From the NCBI RefSeq assembly GCF_913055835.1, contig NZ_CAJXKQ010000018.1, positions 1 to 64,000 on the forward strand: a stretch of 64,000 nt of DNA. The letters are read 5' to 3'. Below are positions 11,683 to 21,180 of this stretch, piece by piece. Source of the stretch: an uncultured Marinobacter sp. (GTDB lineage: Bacteria > Pseudomonadota > Gammaproteobacteria > Pseudomonadales > Oleiphilaceae). A program made the translations under genes and the position numbers. A model generated the notes under the pieces. That model did not search any database, was not told the origin of the DNA, and saw only the letters and a program-made list of their open reading frames with translations. Within the stretch, counting starts at the first letter, position 1. Each line of letters begins with the position of its first letter.

Positions 11683-13458
11683 ATGCAGAAAATCTGGCAC
11701 CAGGTTACCGAGCATCTGATTCCTGTTTTCCGGCGCCGACTGTCCGGTGTTGATGCCTTGCCGCAACTGGCCGTGCTCGGTCTTCTATCCGGGTTGATCA
11801 CTGGCGGCGTCATCCTGGTGTTCCGCCTGGCCATTGAGTGGCCGCTCGAGCATTTCCTGCCCGGGGGTGGCTCTGAATCCTTCGAGGAACTGGACCTGCT
11901 GACCCGGGGGCTTCTCCCGCTCGCCGGGGCCCTCGGCCTGGGCTTGCTGATGCATCGCCTGGCCACCCACGACCGCAAGGTCGGGATCGTTCACGTTATG
12001 GAGCGTCTGAACTACCACCAGGGCTATATCTCCATACGCAGTGCGATTGTGCAGTTTATCTCGGGAGTGGCCACCGTGGTCAGTGGCCAGTCGGCAGGTC
12101 GTGAGGGGCCCGCAGTGCACCTGGGCGCGGCCTTTTCGAGCCTGATGGGACAATGGATGCGCCTGCCGAACAACAGCATCCGGACACTCGTGGCCTGCGG
12201 CTGTGCAGCGGCCATTTCAGCGTCGTTCAACACGCCGATCTCCGGGGTTATTTTCGCCATGGAAGTGGTGATGATGGAATACACCATTGCCGGTTTCACG
12301 CCAATCATCCTCGCGGCGGTGAGCGCAGCGATTGTCACCCAGGCAGTGTATGGGGCGGAACCGGCCTTCAGCGTGCCGGCGCTGACCATGAATTCGTTGG
12401 CGGAGATCCCCTGGATACTGGCCATTGCCGTGATTATCGGCATCGCTGCGGCGCTGTTTATCCAGCTGGTCGACACCATGGGCAAGCACCATCACCGTCC
12501 GGTGCTGCTGCGTATCACCATTGCGGGCCTACTGATGGTTCCATTCGCCATTTTCATCCCGGAAACCATGGGCATCGGGTACGACACCGTCAACGAGACC
12601 ATTAACGGTGAGATGGGTTTCTGGCTATTGCTGGGCGCAGGCGCTGCCAAGCTGGTAATCACCTCGCTTTCCATCGGCCTGGGCATGCCAAGCGGCGTCA
12701 TTGGCCCCACGCTGTTCATGGGGGCAACCCTGGGCGGTGCCATGGGCCTGATCGGCGCACAGATTTTGCCCGAATACGCATCTTCGGTCGGCTTTTATGC
12801 CATGCTCGGCATGGGGGCCATGATGGGCGCCGTGCTTCAGGCGCCACTGGCTGCCCTGATGGCGTTGATGGAGCTCACGCGAAACCCCAACATCATCCTT
12901 CCTGGCATGCTGATCATTACCATCTCAAGCCTGGTCACCAGCGAGGCGTTCGGCAAGAGGTCTCTGTTTCTGACCATTCTCAAGAACCAGGGGCTGAGCT
13001 ACCAGAACTCTCCGGTAATTCAGGCCCTGCGCCGGGTATCCGTTGGTGCAATCATGGACCGCAGCATACTCCGAACCGAGCGACACCTGACGGTCGAAGA
13101 AGCCCGCAAGGTTCTGAAATCGGAACCAAAGTGGTTGGTCGTTGAGGGCAGCAACGGACCCACTGCCTTGTTGCCGGCGGTGGACCTGGCCAGATACCTG
13201 GAGGACACAGAAAAGCTGGTGGCCGAAGAAGAGATCGATCCACCGGAGTCCATTGACCTGATGGACATTCCCGCCAACCGTCGTGACGTCGCCCCGGTAC
13301 AGTACCAGGCCACCCTGGAGGAAGCCTTGAACGAGTTCGATGCAACCAATGCCGAGGCTCTTTACGTACAACGTCACGTGGCGCCCATGATCCAGCGGGT
13401 TTATGGCGTTGTGCTGAAAGCCGATATCGAGAGTTATTACCAATACCGACGGAGCTGA
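11683..13458 (+). CDS. ClC-type chloride channel/transporter with C-terminal CBS-like region
   Basis: Inner-membrane ClC protein of 591 residues: 10-12 hydrophobic segments over about 25-450, then a soluble CBS-like tail. The gating glutamate motif GREGP is present (E141), as is the third filter motif in altered form (GMPSGVIGP). Two features are unusual. The first filter motif GSGIPE is replaced by KVGIVHVME (about 99-107), and the position of the internal proton glutamate reads valine (FAMEVV, V195), as in channel-type ClCs. It probably moves chloride or another anion, but the ion and coupling are uncertain. It is followed 3 bases later by hemJ. Confidence 0.88.
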   Translation: MQKIWHQVTEHLIPVFRRRLSGVDALPQLAVLGLLSGLITGGVILVFRLAIEWPLEHFLPGGGSESFEELDLLTRGLLPLAGALGLGLLMHRLATHDRKVGIVHVMERLNYHQGYISIRSAIVQFISGVATVVSGQSAGREGPAVHLGAAFSSLMGQWMRLPNNSIRTLVACGCAAAISASFNTPISGVIFAMEVVMMEYTIAGFTPIILAAVSAAIVTQAVYGAEPAFSVPALTMNSLAEIPWILAIAVIIGIAAALFIQLVDTMGKHHHRPVLLRITIAGLLMVPFAIFIPETMGIGYDTVNETINGEMGFWLLLGAGAAKLVITSLSIGLGMPSGVIGPTLFMGATLGGAMGLIGAQILPEYASSVGFYAMLGMGAMMGAVLQAPLAALMALMELTRNPNIILPGMLIITISSLVTSEAFGKRSLFLTILKNQGLSYQNSPVIQALRRVSVGAIMDRSILRTERHLTVEEARKVLKSEPKWLVVEGSNGPTALLPAVDLARYLEDTEKLVAEEEIDPPESIDLMDIPANRRDVAPVQYQATLEEALNEFDATNAEALYVQRHVAPMIQRVYGVVLKADIESYYQYRRS

Positions 13459-13461
13459 CGA

Positions 13462-13884
13462 ATGCTTTGGGTGAAAGCCTTCCATATTATTTCACTGGTG
13501 TGCTGGTTCGCCGGCATTTTCTATCTGCCCAGACTGTTCGTCTACCATGCCGCCTGCGAGGATGAGCCCGGTCGTGAGCGCTTCAAGATCATGGAACGCA
13601 AGCTCTACCGCGGCATTACCACGCCGTCGATGATCGCAACCGTTGTCTTCGGTGTCTGGCTGATCAGTTACAATGTCTCAGGCTATTTCAGTCAGGGCTG
13701 GATGCATGCCAAGCTGTTACTGGTGGCCATTCTGATTGTCTACCACTTTTATTGCGGGCACCTTGTAAAGGTTTTCCGGGACGACCTGAACACCAGAAGC
13801 CACGTGTTTTACCGCTGGTTCAATGAGCTGCCAGTCCTGATCCTGCTGGCCGTTGTTATCCTGGCAGTTGTCAAACCGTTTTGA
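13462..13884 (+). CDS. hemJ: Protoporphyrinogen IX oxidase HemJ
   Basis: Small membrane enzyme (140 residues, four transmembrane helices) that oxidises protoporphyrinogen IX in haem synthesis in bacteria lacking HemG/HemY. Family features are the N-terminal histidine in WVKAFHIISLVCWFAG, the RFKIMERKLYRGITTP segment and the conserved MHAKLLLV histidine-lysine. It lies between the ClC gene and thiD, with its stop inside the Shine-Dalgarno of thiD (GAGGAG at 13883-13888). It belongs with hemL, 1.5 kb downstream, in tetrapyrrole supply. Confidence 0.93.
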   Translation: MLWVKAFHIISLVCWFAGIFYLPRLFVYHAACEDEPGRERFKIMERKLYRGITTPSMIATVVFGVWLISYNVSGYFSQGWMHAKLLLVAILIVYHFYCGHLVKVFRDDLNTRSHVFYRWFNELPVLILLAVVILAVVKPF

Positions 13885-13895
13885 GGAGCTGAGTC

Positions 13896-14684
13896 ATTAA
13901 ACGTTTTACCCGACCCCAGGTTCTTATTCTCTCCGGCCTCGACCCCTCCGGCGGCGCCGGTATTCAGGCCGACATTCAGGCAGTCACCTCTCTGGGCTGC
14001 CATCCCTTGCCGGTTCTCTCCTGCCTCACCGTTCAGGATACCCGCAACGTGTATGGCGCCGAACCGGTGTCGGCCGACCTGATTCGCCAGCAACTCCGGT
14101 GCCTTGCTGAAGATACTCCCTTCCACGCCATCAAAACCGGTGCCCTGGGCAATGCTGCGGTGGTGGATGTGCTGGTGGAGTTCATCCGTGAGCATCCCGG
14201 CATACCGGTGATTACCGACCCGGTGATCAAGGCCGCAGGTGGCGGTGACCTGGCCGATGACGAGCTGCTTAGCGCCATGAAAGAAAAGCTGTTTCCCCTG
14301 GCAGAAATGATCACGCCAAACGGTATCGAACTGACGATGCTCGGGGGCAACGATGACCCGGATCAGGCCGCCAAAAACCTGCTGGAAAGCGGATGTGAAT
14401 CGGTTCTGGCCACCGGGGGCCACGGCACTGGTGTTCACATTATCAACACCCTCTACAACCACGCCCCCGAACCCATGCGCTGGGAGGTTGAGCGCATCGG
14501 CGGCGAGTATCACGGTACCGGCTGTACGCTCGCTGCCGCCATTGCTGCGGGCCGGGCCTCCGGTCTGTCGCCACGCGCCGCCATCTCCCAGGCCCAGAAC
14601 TACGTGCATCGCGCCATACTGCACGCGCTGGAGGTTGGCAAAGGCCAGCCGGTCCCGGATCGAGGCATTCTGTGGGAACGATGA
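13896..14684 (+). CDS. thiD: Hydroxymethylpyrimidine/phosphomethylpyrimidine kinase, apparent ATT start
   Basis: Makes HMP-pyrophosphate for thiamine synthesis. The ribokinase-fold signature LILSGLDPSGGAGIQADI is encoded from 13923, followed by IKTGAL, DPV.K..GG and the C-terminal GTGCTLAAAIAAG. No ATG, GTG or TTG exists in frame between the TGA at 13890 and this signature. The only near-cognate start with a good Shine-Dalgarno is ATT 13896, 7 bases after GAGGAG, giving 262 residues. A TTG at 14007 would delete the substrate site. Either translation starts at ATT, as in infC, or an ATG was lost or misread. The stop overlaps thiE by ATGA. Confidence 0.88.
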   Translation: MKRFTRPQVLILSGLDPSGGAGIQADIQAVTSLGCHPLPVLSCLTVQDTRNVYGAEPVSADLIRQQLRCLAEDTPFHAIKTGALGNAAVVDVLVEFIREHPGIPVITDPVIKAAGGGDLADDELLSAMKEKLFPLAEMITPNGIELTMLGGNDDPDQAAKNLLESGCESVLATGGHGTGVHIINTLYNHAPEPMRWEVERIGGEYHGTGCTLAAAIAAGRASGLSPRAAISQAQNYVHRAILHALEVGKGQPVPDRGILWER

Positions 14685-15340
14685 GCAAAGGGCTTCGCCC
14701 AGGCCTCTATGCCATCACCGACAGCGTTCTCACCCCGCCAGAAACACTGGTCGAGTCGGTTGAGGCGGCACTTCGGGGCGGCGCGGTCATGGTACAATAT
14801 CGCGAGAAACACGCGCCGATGGCCGAGAGGCTCGCCCAGGCAAATGACTTGCAAGCTGTTTGCCGGAACGCCGGCGTGCCGTTGCTGATCAACGATGACC
14901 CCGATCTGGCAAAACGTGTGGGCGCTGCCGGAGTCCATATGGGGCAAACGGACGGCTCACTGGCAGCTGCCCGCGAGCTTCTCGGCGATGAGGCGATTAT
15001 CGGCATAACGTGCCACGCCGATCTGGCTTTGGCGCGCGCAGGGCTGGAAGCAGGCGCCGACTATCTGGCCTTCGGGCGCTTTTATACGTCCTCGACCAAA
15101 CCCGGAGCACCGGCGGCAGCCCCAAGCGTGTTAACCGAAGCGAAGCATTTCGGGCGCCCACTGACTGCCATTGGCGGCGTCACTGCAGAAAACGCTGAAC
15201 CACTGATCCGCGCCGGAGCCAACATGCTTGCCGTGGTCGGTGGCCTGTTTGGCGGTACTGCCGACGAGATTGAGCTGCGAGCCAAAGCTTTTGAGCGTTT
15301 GTTCGCAAGCCATCATCCACTTTTTTCAATTCCCGAATAA
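14681..15340 (+). CDS. thiE: Thiamine-phosphate synthase
   Basis: Joins HMP-PP and thiazole phosphate to form thiamine phosphate. 219 residues of TIM-barrel with family motifs: GLYAITDS, VQYREK, LLINDDPDLA, GVHMGQTD, GITCHADLA, and the phosphate-binding loops AFGRFYTSSTKP and AIGGVT. The start ATG overlaps the thiD stop (ATGA at 14681-14684), so translation is coupled. An upstream in-frame start at 14672 lies inside thiD and is less likely. Confidence 0.95.
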   Translation: MSKGLRPGLYAITDSVLTPPETLVESVEAALRGGAVMVQYREKHAPMAERLAQANDLQAVCRNAGVPLLINDDPDLAKRVGAAGVHMGQTDGSLAAARELLGDEAIIGITCHADLALARAGLEAGADYLAFGRFYTSSTKPGAPAAAPSVLTEAKHFGRPLTAIGGVTAENAEPLIRAGANMLAVVGGLFGGTADEIELRAKAFERLFASHHPLFSIPE

Positions 15341-15355
15341 CAGGAGCCCAGATCC

Positions 15356-16636
15356 ATGACGCACTCCGAAACCCTGTTCGAGCAGGCCCAGAAATACATC
15401 CCCGGTGGCGTGAATTCTCCGGTCCGGGCGTTTCGCGGTGTCGGTGGTACGCCCATTTTCTTCAAGCACGCCCAGGGCGCCTACCTGTACGACGAAGACG
15501 ACCAGCGCTACATCGACTACATCGGTTCCTGGGGCCCCATGATTCTTGGCCACGGTGACCAGCGGATCAAGGATGCCCTGCACGCACAGGTTGATCTCGG
15601 CGTTGGCTATGGCGCACCCACAGCCCTCGAGACCGAAATGGCCAAGAAGGTGTGCGAACTGGTGCCCTCTATCGACCTGGTACGCATGGTGAATTCCGGC
15701 ACCGAGGCCACCATGAGCACCGTTCGACTCGCCCGGGGCTACACCGGCCGCGACAAGATCGTCAAATTTGAGGGCTGTTACCACGGCCATGTGGATTCAC
15801 TGCTGGTGAAGGCCGGCTCCGGTGCGCTCACCCTGGGTGTACCGAACTCCCCGGGCATCCCCGCCAGCCTCGCCGAGCACACCATCACGCTGACCTACAA
15901 CGACATGGACAGCGTTCGGGAATGCTTCCGGGAGATGGGTGACCAGATCGCGGCCATTATCGTTGAGCCGGTGGCCGGGAACATGAACTGCATTCCGCCG
16001 GTTCCTGGCTTCCTCGAAGGGTTGCGGGAAGTATGCGACGAGCACGGCACCGTGCTGATCTTCGACGAGGTGATGACCGGGTTCCGGGTGTCCCTCGGCG
16101 GTGCGCAGGGCCTCTACGGCGTTACCCCGGACCTCACAGCACTTGGCAAGGTGATCGGTGGCGGCCTCCCGGTGGGCGCCTTTGGCGGCAAACGGGAAAT
16201 CATGGAGCACATTTCGCCACTCGGCCCGGTCTATCAGGCAGGCACGCTGAGCGGCAACCCGCTGGCCATGTGTGCCGGCCTGACCACGCTGAATGCGATC
16301 TCCGAACCCGGTTTCCACGACCGGCTCACCGAGAAAACCAATGCCGTTCGCGATGGCCTGAAAGAAGCCGCCGATGCCGCCGGCATCCCGCTGACGGTGC
16401 AGAGTGCCGGCGCGATGTTCGGGTTTTTCTTCACCGAGGAAAGCTCTGTCACCCGTTTTGACCAGGTAATGGCCTGCGATGTCGAGCGCTTCAAGAAGTT
16501 CTTCCAGGGCATGTTGAAGGAAGGCGTCTATCTGGCCCCCTCTGCCTTTGAGGCCGGCTTCACCACGGCGGCACTGTCAGATAAGGATATTGCCGACACC
16601 ATAGCGGCAGCAAAAAAGGTCATGGCCACGCTCTGA
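15356..16636 (+). CDS. hemL: Glutamate-1-semialdehyde 2,1-aminomutase
   Basis: PLP enzyme that makes 5-aminolevulinate from glutamate-1-semialdehyde, the C5 entry to haem. 426 residues; the Schiff-base lysine is K265 in [10 protein letters not shown], with the aspartate motif [11 protein letters not shown] before it and [14 protein letters not shown] at the N-terminus. ATG 15356 has AGGAG a few bases upstream. The order thiD-thiE-hemL is shared with Pseudomonas and probably reflects one transcript with hemJ. Confidence 0.97.
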   Translation: MTHSETLFEQAQKYIPGGVNSPVRAFRGVGGTPIFFKHAQGAYLYDEDDQRYIDYIGSWGPMILGHGDQRIKDALHAQVDLGVGYGAPTALETEMAKKVCELVPSIDLVRMVNSGTEATMSTVRLARGYTGRDKIVKFEGCYHGHVDSLLVKAGSGALTLGVPNSPGIPASLAEHTITLTYNDMDSVRECFREMGDQIAAIIVEPVAGNMNCIPPVPGFLEGLREVCDEHGTVLIFDEVMTGFRVSLGGAQGLYGVTPDLTALGKVIGGGLPVGAFGGKREIMEHISPLGPVYQAGTLSGNPLAMCAGLTTLNAISEPGFHDRLTEKTNAVRDGLKEAADAAGIPLTVQSAGAMFGFFFTEESSVTRFDQVMACDVERFKKFFQGMLKEGVYLAPSAFEAGFTTAALSDKDIADTIAAAKKVMATL

Positions 16637-16659
16637 CATTTCCGCCTCCCCCATCAAGA

Positions 16660-16688
16660 CCCCGCAGGTCGCAACATGTCCTGCGGGG
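16660..16688 (+). other. GC-rich hairpin after hemL
   Basis: Nine-base inverted repeat CCCCGCAGG/CCTGCGGGG with an 11-base loop, 24 bases after the hemL stop. No T-tract follows, so it is at best a Rho-assisted or stabilising hairpin. The rest of the 327-base gap to the lipase gene holds the CRP-like site listed next and no reading frame. Confidence 0.5.
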
Positions 16689-16695
16689 CCATCCA

Positions 16696-16711
16696 AGTGA
16701 CGGGCGTCACA
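16696..16711. promoter_or_regulatory. Candidate CRP/Vfr site upstream of the lipase gene
   Basis: AGTGACGGGCGTCACA matches the CRP/Vfr palindrome TGTGA-N6-TCACA at nine of ten core positions and is a near-perfect inverted repeat. It lies about 250 bases before the lipase start, far for direct activation of that start codon but possible if the promoter is distal. No clear -35/-10 could be assigned between it and the gene. Confidence 0.45.
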
Positions 16712-16933
16712 TTTCTATGGCGAACACACCCACCTGGCCTATTGCGCCGTTGACTTACCACCCCGCTTGATCAAATGTTGATCTAATCTCTACCGAGATG
16801 CTCTGACGGCAGCAATCTAACAAGCACAAGAATGAAGTCAGCGCACGGAAGCACTCGATCTGCCACGTTGCAGATGCAGTACGAGAAGACAGTCTCTGGA
16901 GCAACCCGTTAGGTTGAGCCGCAGTTTGAATAA

Positions 16934-17884
<951 letters not shown>

Positions 17885-17919
17885 TTGGGTAGCCCGCCTT
17901 CTGGCTTTGCGTTGCAGAG

Positions 17920-19242
17920 CTAGAAGGCCCCTTCCAGGGTCAACATCAGCGTCTGACGCTGATAATCATACTGCGACAGACTGCTACCGTTATCCCGAAC
18001 CAGCCACTCGCCACGGACCAGCCAACGGCTGTCCAGGTTTTTTTCCACCAGCAATCCGACTTCCAGACGGTTATCCTCCCTGCGACCACTCTCACCAGAG
18101 GTAGAGACCACCTGATGGGCATCCTGGTATCGACTGTGGCGAACCGTGGCGGTTGCGCCAAGAACCAGGTCAGGGTGCCAGCGGTAGCGACCGGCAAACT
18201 CCAGGGTGTGGTGGGTAGGAGAAACACTGACGAATTCATCGGCAGTTTGCAGATCCCGCCGGTCATTGATTTCCAGCGAGTATTCACCGTCGAACTGCCA
18301 GCCCTCTATGTACTTCCTTGCGTGAACGCGTGCCCGATACCATTGGCCATCATAGGCCTCAAACCCAGAGCCACCGTTCACCGTCGCCGCCGCCAGGGAT
18401 ATTCCGCACTGGTCCGGGGCAAACCCTGGCAAACACGTCCGCCAACGATAAAAACCTTCAATACCGTATCGGGTTTCAAGGGATTCATTGTCGAACCAGG
18501 ATTTTACCAACGACACTAATGCACCACGCTCCCCGGCAACCCTGGTTTCAGACCAGCCTATGCGACCCTGTATGACCTGAGTATCGTATTCTTCGTGGGA
18601 CGGGTGTTCGCGAGAATAGACGGCTGCGTCGAGAGTGAGCTGGGATCGGGTATCGACCGGCCGTTCGTATGTTCCAGCGGCCAATGCTTCGAGGAAGCCC
18701 CCACCCTCGCTGGACACTGTATCCTCGGGCAAGCCTGCAATATTTGAATCATAACCACCGGAAATGCCCAGATAGCCGCGAACGAGAGATTCGCTGGCCG
18801 ACGGCGGAACACCGCTATCGAGTTTATCCAACTGGGCCAGGGCCAACGTCCGGATCTTGGCCGGGGCGCTCTTGGCCGAGGCCTGCTCGAACCAGTAACG
18901 GGCGTCCAGAGGCTCCTCCCTGGCAAGCGCAACCAGGCCGAGATTATAACCTGCAAGAGCGCCATTGGAGCCGTCCAGCAATTTGCGAAAGGCAGCTTCG
19001 GCGGCAGCATAATCGCCCAACTGATAGCAGACAACGCCGAGATTGTAGAAGAGAGAAGACGATTCCAGACCAGCATCAACAGCACTCTGGAAGCGCTGTC
19101 TGGCAACGTTCAGGTTACCCGCTTCGAAGGCTTCGATGCCGGCACGAAAATCCTCCATACCGGCTTCCGTTTCAGCCGCCAGGAGACTCTCTGTGGGCAA
19201 TAACAATAAACTCAGATACAGGGCGCGCCAAAATACCAGCAA
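17920..19242 (-). CDS. TPR protein with predicted outer-membrane beta-barrel
   Basis: 440 residues: signal peptide at about 1-22, two to three TPR motifs at about 30-135 (FYNLGVVCYQLGDYAAAEAAF is the clearest), then a region of alternating amphipathic strands ending in phenylalanine (LEGAF), the signature of outer-membrane barrels. The start is TTG 19242, with GGAGAG upstream; the next Met would lose the signal peptide. It is the last gene of a run starting with an ECF sigma factor. The architecture resembles Slam-type and other TPR-barrel exporters, but no specific function can be assigned. A hairpin (17896-17928) spans its stop codon. Confidence 0.7.
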   Translation of the reverse strand: MLVFWRALYLSLLLLPTESLLAAETEAGMEDFRAGIEAFEAGNLNVARQRFQSAVDAGLESSSLFYNLGVVCYQLGDYAAAEAAFRKLLDGSNGALAGYNLGLVALAREEPLDARYWFEQASAKSAPAKIRTLALAQLDKLDSGVPPSASESLVRGYLGISGGYDSNIAGLPEDTVSSEGGGFLEALAAGTYERPVDTRSQLTLDAAVYSREHPSHEEYDTQVIQGRIGWSETRVAGERGALVSLVKSWFDNESLETRYGIEGFYRWRTCLPGFAPDQCGISLAAATVNGGSGFEAYDGQWYRARVHARKYIEGWQFDGEYSLEINDRRDLQTADEFVSVSPTHHTLEFAGRYRWHPDLVLGATATVRHSRYQDAHQVVSTSGESGRREDNRLEVGLLVEKNLDSRWLVRGEWLVRDNGSSLSQYDYQRQTLMLTLEGAF

Positions 19243-19294
19243 ACAGGTCTCTCCGGATTAATCCACGCAGCGGAGGACCGGTTAGTATCCGGCT

Positions 19295-19669
19295 TCAGCG
19301 ATCCAGCCCTGGTGCATCCGGCAGCTCTGGGCGTTCCGGCCGCTCCGGCAACTCAGGCTTGCCCTTGATCAATTCCCGGGACTGCCTGGCTTTTTCAGAC
19401 ATGGACTCACCAAACTCGCGCCCCCTTTCTCGGGCTTCACTCGCCGCATCCAGACCCCGGGAACCAGATTTGCCTGGATTTTCGGGTCTTTCGACAGCGC
19501 GGGGCAACTCGATTTCCCGCACCACTGAATCGGTGAGCTCTGCGTCGTCAGTTACCATACGCATGGTAACATCCAGATCATCATTAGCCAGTGTTGTCGC
19601 CGGGATTCCAAACCCGAACAACAGTAATCCAAGTAGTGTTGCTTTCAATACAAGCCTGTCACCTGTCAT
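19295..19669 (-). CDS. Small secreted proline-rich protein, unknown function
   Basis: 124 residues, not recognised. An N-terminal signal peptide (about 1-28, LLGLLLFGFGIPATTLA) is followed by an acidic segment, a charged helical stretch rich in Arg/Glu, and a tail with PELPERPERPELPDAPG repeats. The start overlaps the anti-sigma stop by ATGA, so it is translated from the same message. Position in a sigma/anti-sigma operon suggests a periplasmic accessory, for example modulating the anti-sigma factor; that is inference. Confidence 0.65.
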   Translation of the reverse strand: MTGDRLVLKATLLGLLLFGFGIPATTLANDDLDVTMRMVTDDAELTDSVVREIELPRAVERPENPGKSGSRGLDAASEARERGREFGESMSEKARQSRELIKGKPELPERPERPELPDAPGLDR

Positions 19670-20358
19670 GATTCGGGATCCTCGACCGGGCGCTGAGGGT
19701 ATTCGGGAATCGGGGCCCGAAAGGTTTTCTGGCGATCTCCGGTATCCAGTCGAGCCACCAACTCTCCAGTACCCGGGAAAAGCAATTTCAATGGCAACGA
19801 CAGTACGTTCTCGCCCGCATCAAGGCTAACCTGCCAGCTAAGCTGGTGCTGCCCCGGCCAGGAGGCCACCTCGACATTGGGCGGAAGTTCCAGAGTCAGC
19901 GTCACATTTTCCAGGGCTTCGCCGGAATGGAAGGCAAGGCGCACGAGCTTTTCGACCGGTTCGGCAACTCCGATTGCCGGCTCTTCAGTAGCACTTTCCG
20001 ATACCGCAACGGCAGTTTCTGCGCTGTCAGTAACTCCACCCGGCTGCAGAAAGACACCAAGACCAATGCCCAGCGCGAGCGCTGCCGCAATGGCGCCACC
20101 TAGCGCCCCGTGGCTCCATCCGGACCTCGGACTGCCCGCGCCCCGAACGGAAGACAACACACTATTGTGGAAATCAGGGGAAGGCGCCGGAATGCTGAAC
20201 TGCTCCTGCAACGCCCGGTTAAGAACACGTTCAGAAGCAAGCCACTCACTGCATGCCGGGCACGCGGCAATATGCGCCTCCACCCGGTCACGGGCAGGCG
20301 CGGAAAGCTCGTTGTTCATGTAGGCGGGCAGATCCACCCGGATTTCGTTGCAGGACAT
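19666..20358 (-). CDS. Zinc-finger anti-sigma factor (RsrA/ChrR-like N-terminus)
   Basis: 230 residues. The N-terminal zf-HC2 (ZAS) domain shows His29-x3-Cys33-x2-Cys36 with Cys3 as a possible fourth ligand. One transmembrane helix follows at about 95-117 (GGAIAAALALGIGLGVFL), then a periplasmic beta-rich domain. It should hold the adjacent ECF sigma factor at the membrane. The start ATG 20358 has GAGGTG upstream and lies inside the 3' end of the sigma gene; the longer GTG start at 20382 is less likely. Confidence 0.88.
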   Translation of the reverse strand: MSCNEIRVDLPAYMNNELSAPARDRVEAHIAACPACSEWLASERVLNRALQEQFSIPAPSPDFHNSVLSSVRGAGSPRSGWSHGALGGAIAAALALGIGLGVFLQPGGVTDSAETAVAVSESATEEPAIGVAEPVEKLVRLAFHSGEALENVTLTLELPPNVEVASWPGQHQLSWQVSLDAGENVLSLPLKLLFPGTGELVARLDTGDRQKTFRAPIPEYPQRPVEDPES

Positions 20359-20368
20359 TGTCTTCACC

Positions 20369-20956
20369 TCACTTCCCCACACGTCCAGCCGGCTCGGTTG
20401 GTTCCAGCTCCCGCTGCAATTTCTTTCGCAGGGCCGCCCGACATCGGTGTAGCCGCGATTTTACGGTCCCCAGGGGAATATCAAGCACCTCCGCGATGTC
20501 CTCCTGGCGCCAACCGTCAACATCATGAAGCAACAAAAGGGTCCGCTGATCAGGTGTCAGGGTCATCATTACCTGATCCAACGCCGGCCCCAGGCGAGAC
20601 TGCTCCAGTTGCAAATCCGGGCCAACGCTATCCGATTCGAGGCTGTCCAGCCAGTCCGCCTGGCCTTCCGTGCCGATCAGCTCCGTTAACGGGCGATCAC
20701 CCTGACGGTTCTTGCGCCGAACCTGGTCAATAAACTGTCTGTATACAACCCGGTTCAGCCAGGGCCGCAACTGGTCAACGCTTTCCAGCTCCTCAAGCCT
20801 TGGGTAGAGCTTTACCACAACGTCCTGAACCAGATCCTCAGCATCCTGTTGCTGGCCGGCCAAGCGGTAGGCAAACCGGTACATGGCGTCGAGATGGGGT
20901 TGCACCAGGGCTTCAAACCGCCGGGATTTCGAGGGCTTAAAAGGAAAGATTGCCAA
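20369..20956 (-). CDS. ECF RNA polymerase sigma factor
   Basis: 195 residues with sigma region 2 (YRFAYRLAGQQQDAEDLVQDVVVKLY) and region 4 (LTPDQRTLLLLHDVDGWRQEDIAEVLDIPLGTVKSRLHRCR) only, the ECF layout. It heads a four-gene run with a membrane zinc-finger anti-sigma factor, a secreted proline-rich protein and a TPR-barrel. A role in an envelope signal is therefore likely but the signal is unknown. A good GGAACT-type promoter faces the opposite way, toward the DUF4382 lipoprotein gene. Confidence 0.93.
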   Translation of the reverse strand: MAIFPFKPSKSRRFEALVQPHLDAMYRFAYRLAGQQQDAEDLVQDVVVKLYPRLEELESVDQLRPWLNRVVYRQFIDQVRRKNRQGDRPLTELIGTEGQADWLDSLESDSVGPDLQLEQSRLGPALDQVMMTLTPDQRTLLLLHDVDGWRQEDIAEVLDIPLGTVKSRLHRCRAALRKKLQRELEPTEPAGRVGK

Positions 20957-21090
20957 AGCCGTTGTTTACCTACGTGGGTTCATGCCAGCGGCGCAGTCTA
21001 TACCAAATCGCCGGGCCGATGCATTTGCCGGGTTCCCGATCTGACCATTAAATGATTGACCGCACATTAGAGAACGTTAACAAATTTTCC

Positions 21091-21117
21091 GGAACTCTGC
21101 CCTGCGCCGCAGCGTGA
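21091..21117 (+). promoter_or_regulatory. Candidate ECF-sigma promoter for the DUF4382 lipoprotein
   Basis: GGAACT (21091-21096), 16-base gap, CGTGA (21113-21117). The -35 equals the RpoE-group consensus; the -10 resembles the CGTC/CGTNA type. It lies 64 bases before the lipoprotein start and 135 bases from the divergent sigma gene, which makes the neighbouring sigma factor the natural candidate to use it. Confidence 0.45.
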
Positions 21118-21180
21118 GAGAGGAGTCAGGTAGCGATATTGCTTCGCTATGATTCCAGCAAATAAACCTTGGAGGTTTAT

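Noticed and set aside
10434..11753. 439-codon plus-strand frame
   Set aside because: Antisense shadow of argC in GC-rich DNA; argC has clear catalytic motifs.
16660..16688. Intrinsic terminator after hemL
   Set aside because: Hairpin is good but no T-run follows on either strand, so it is listed only as a hairpin.
17896..17928. Bidirectional terminator between the lipase and TPR genes
   Set aside because: The imperfect stem includes the stop codon of the TPR gene and has no T-tract on either side.
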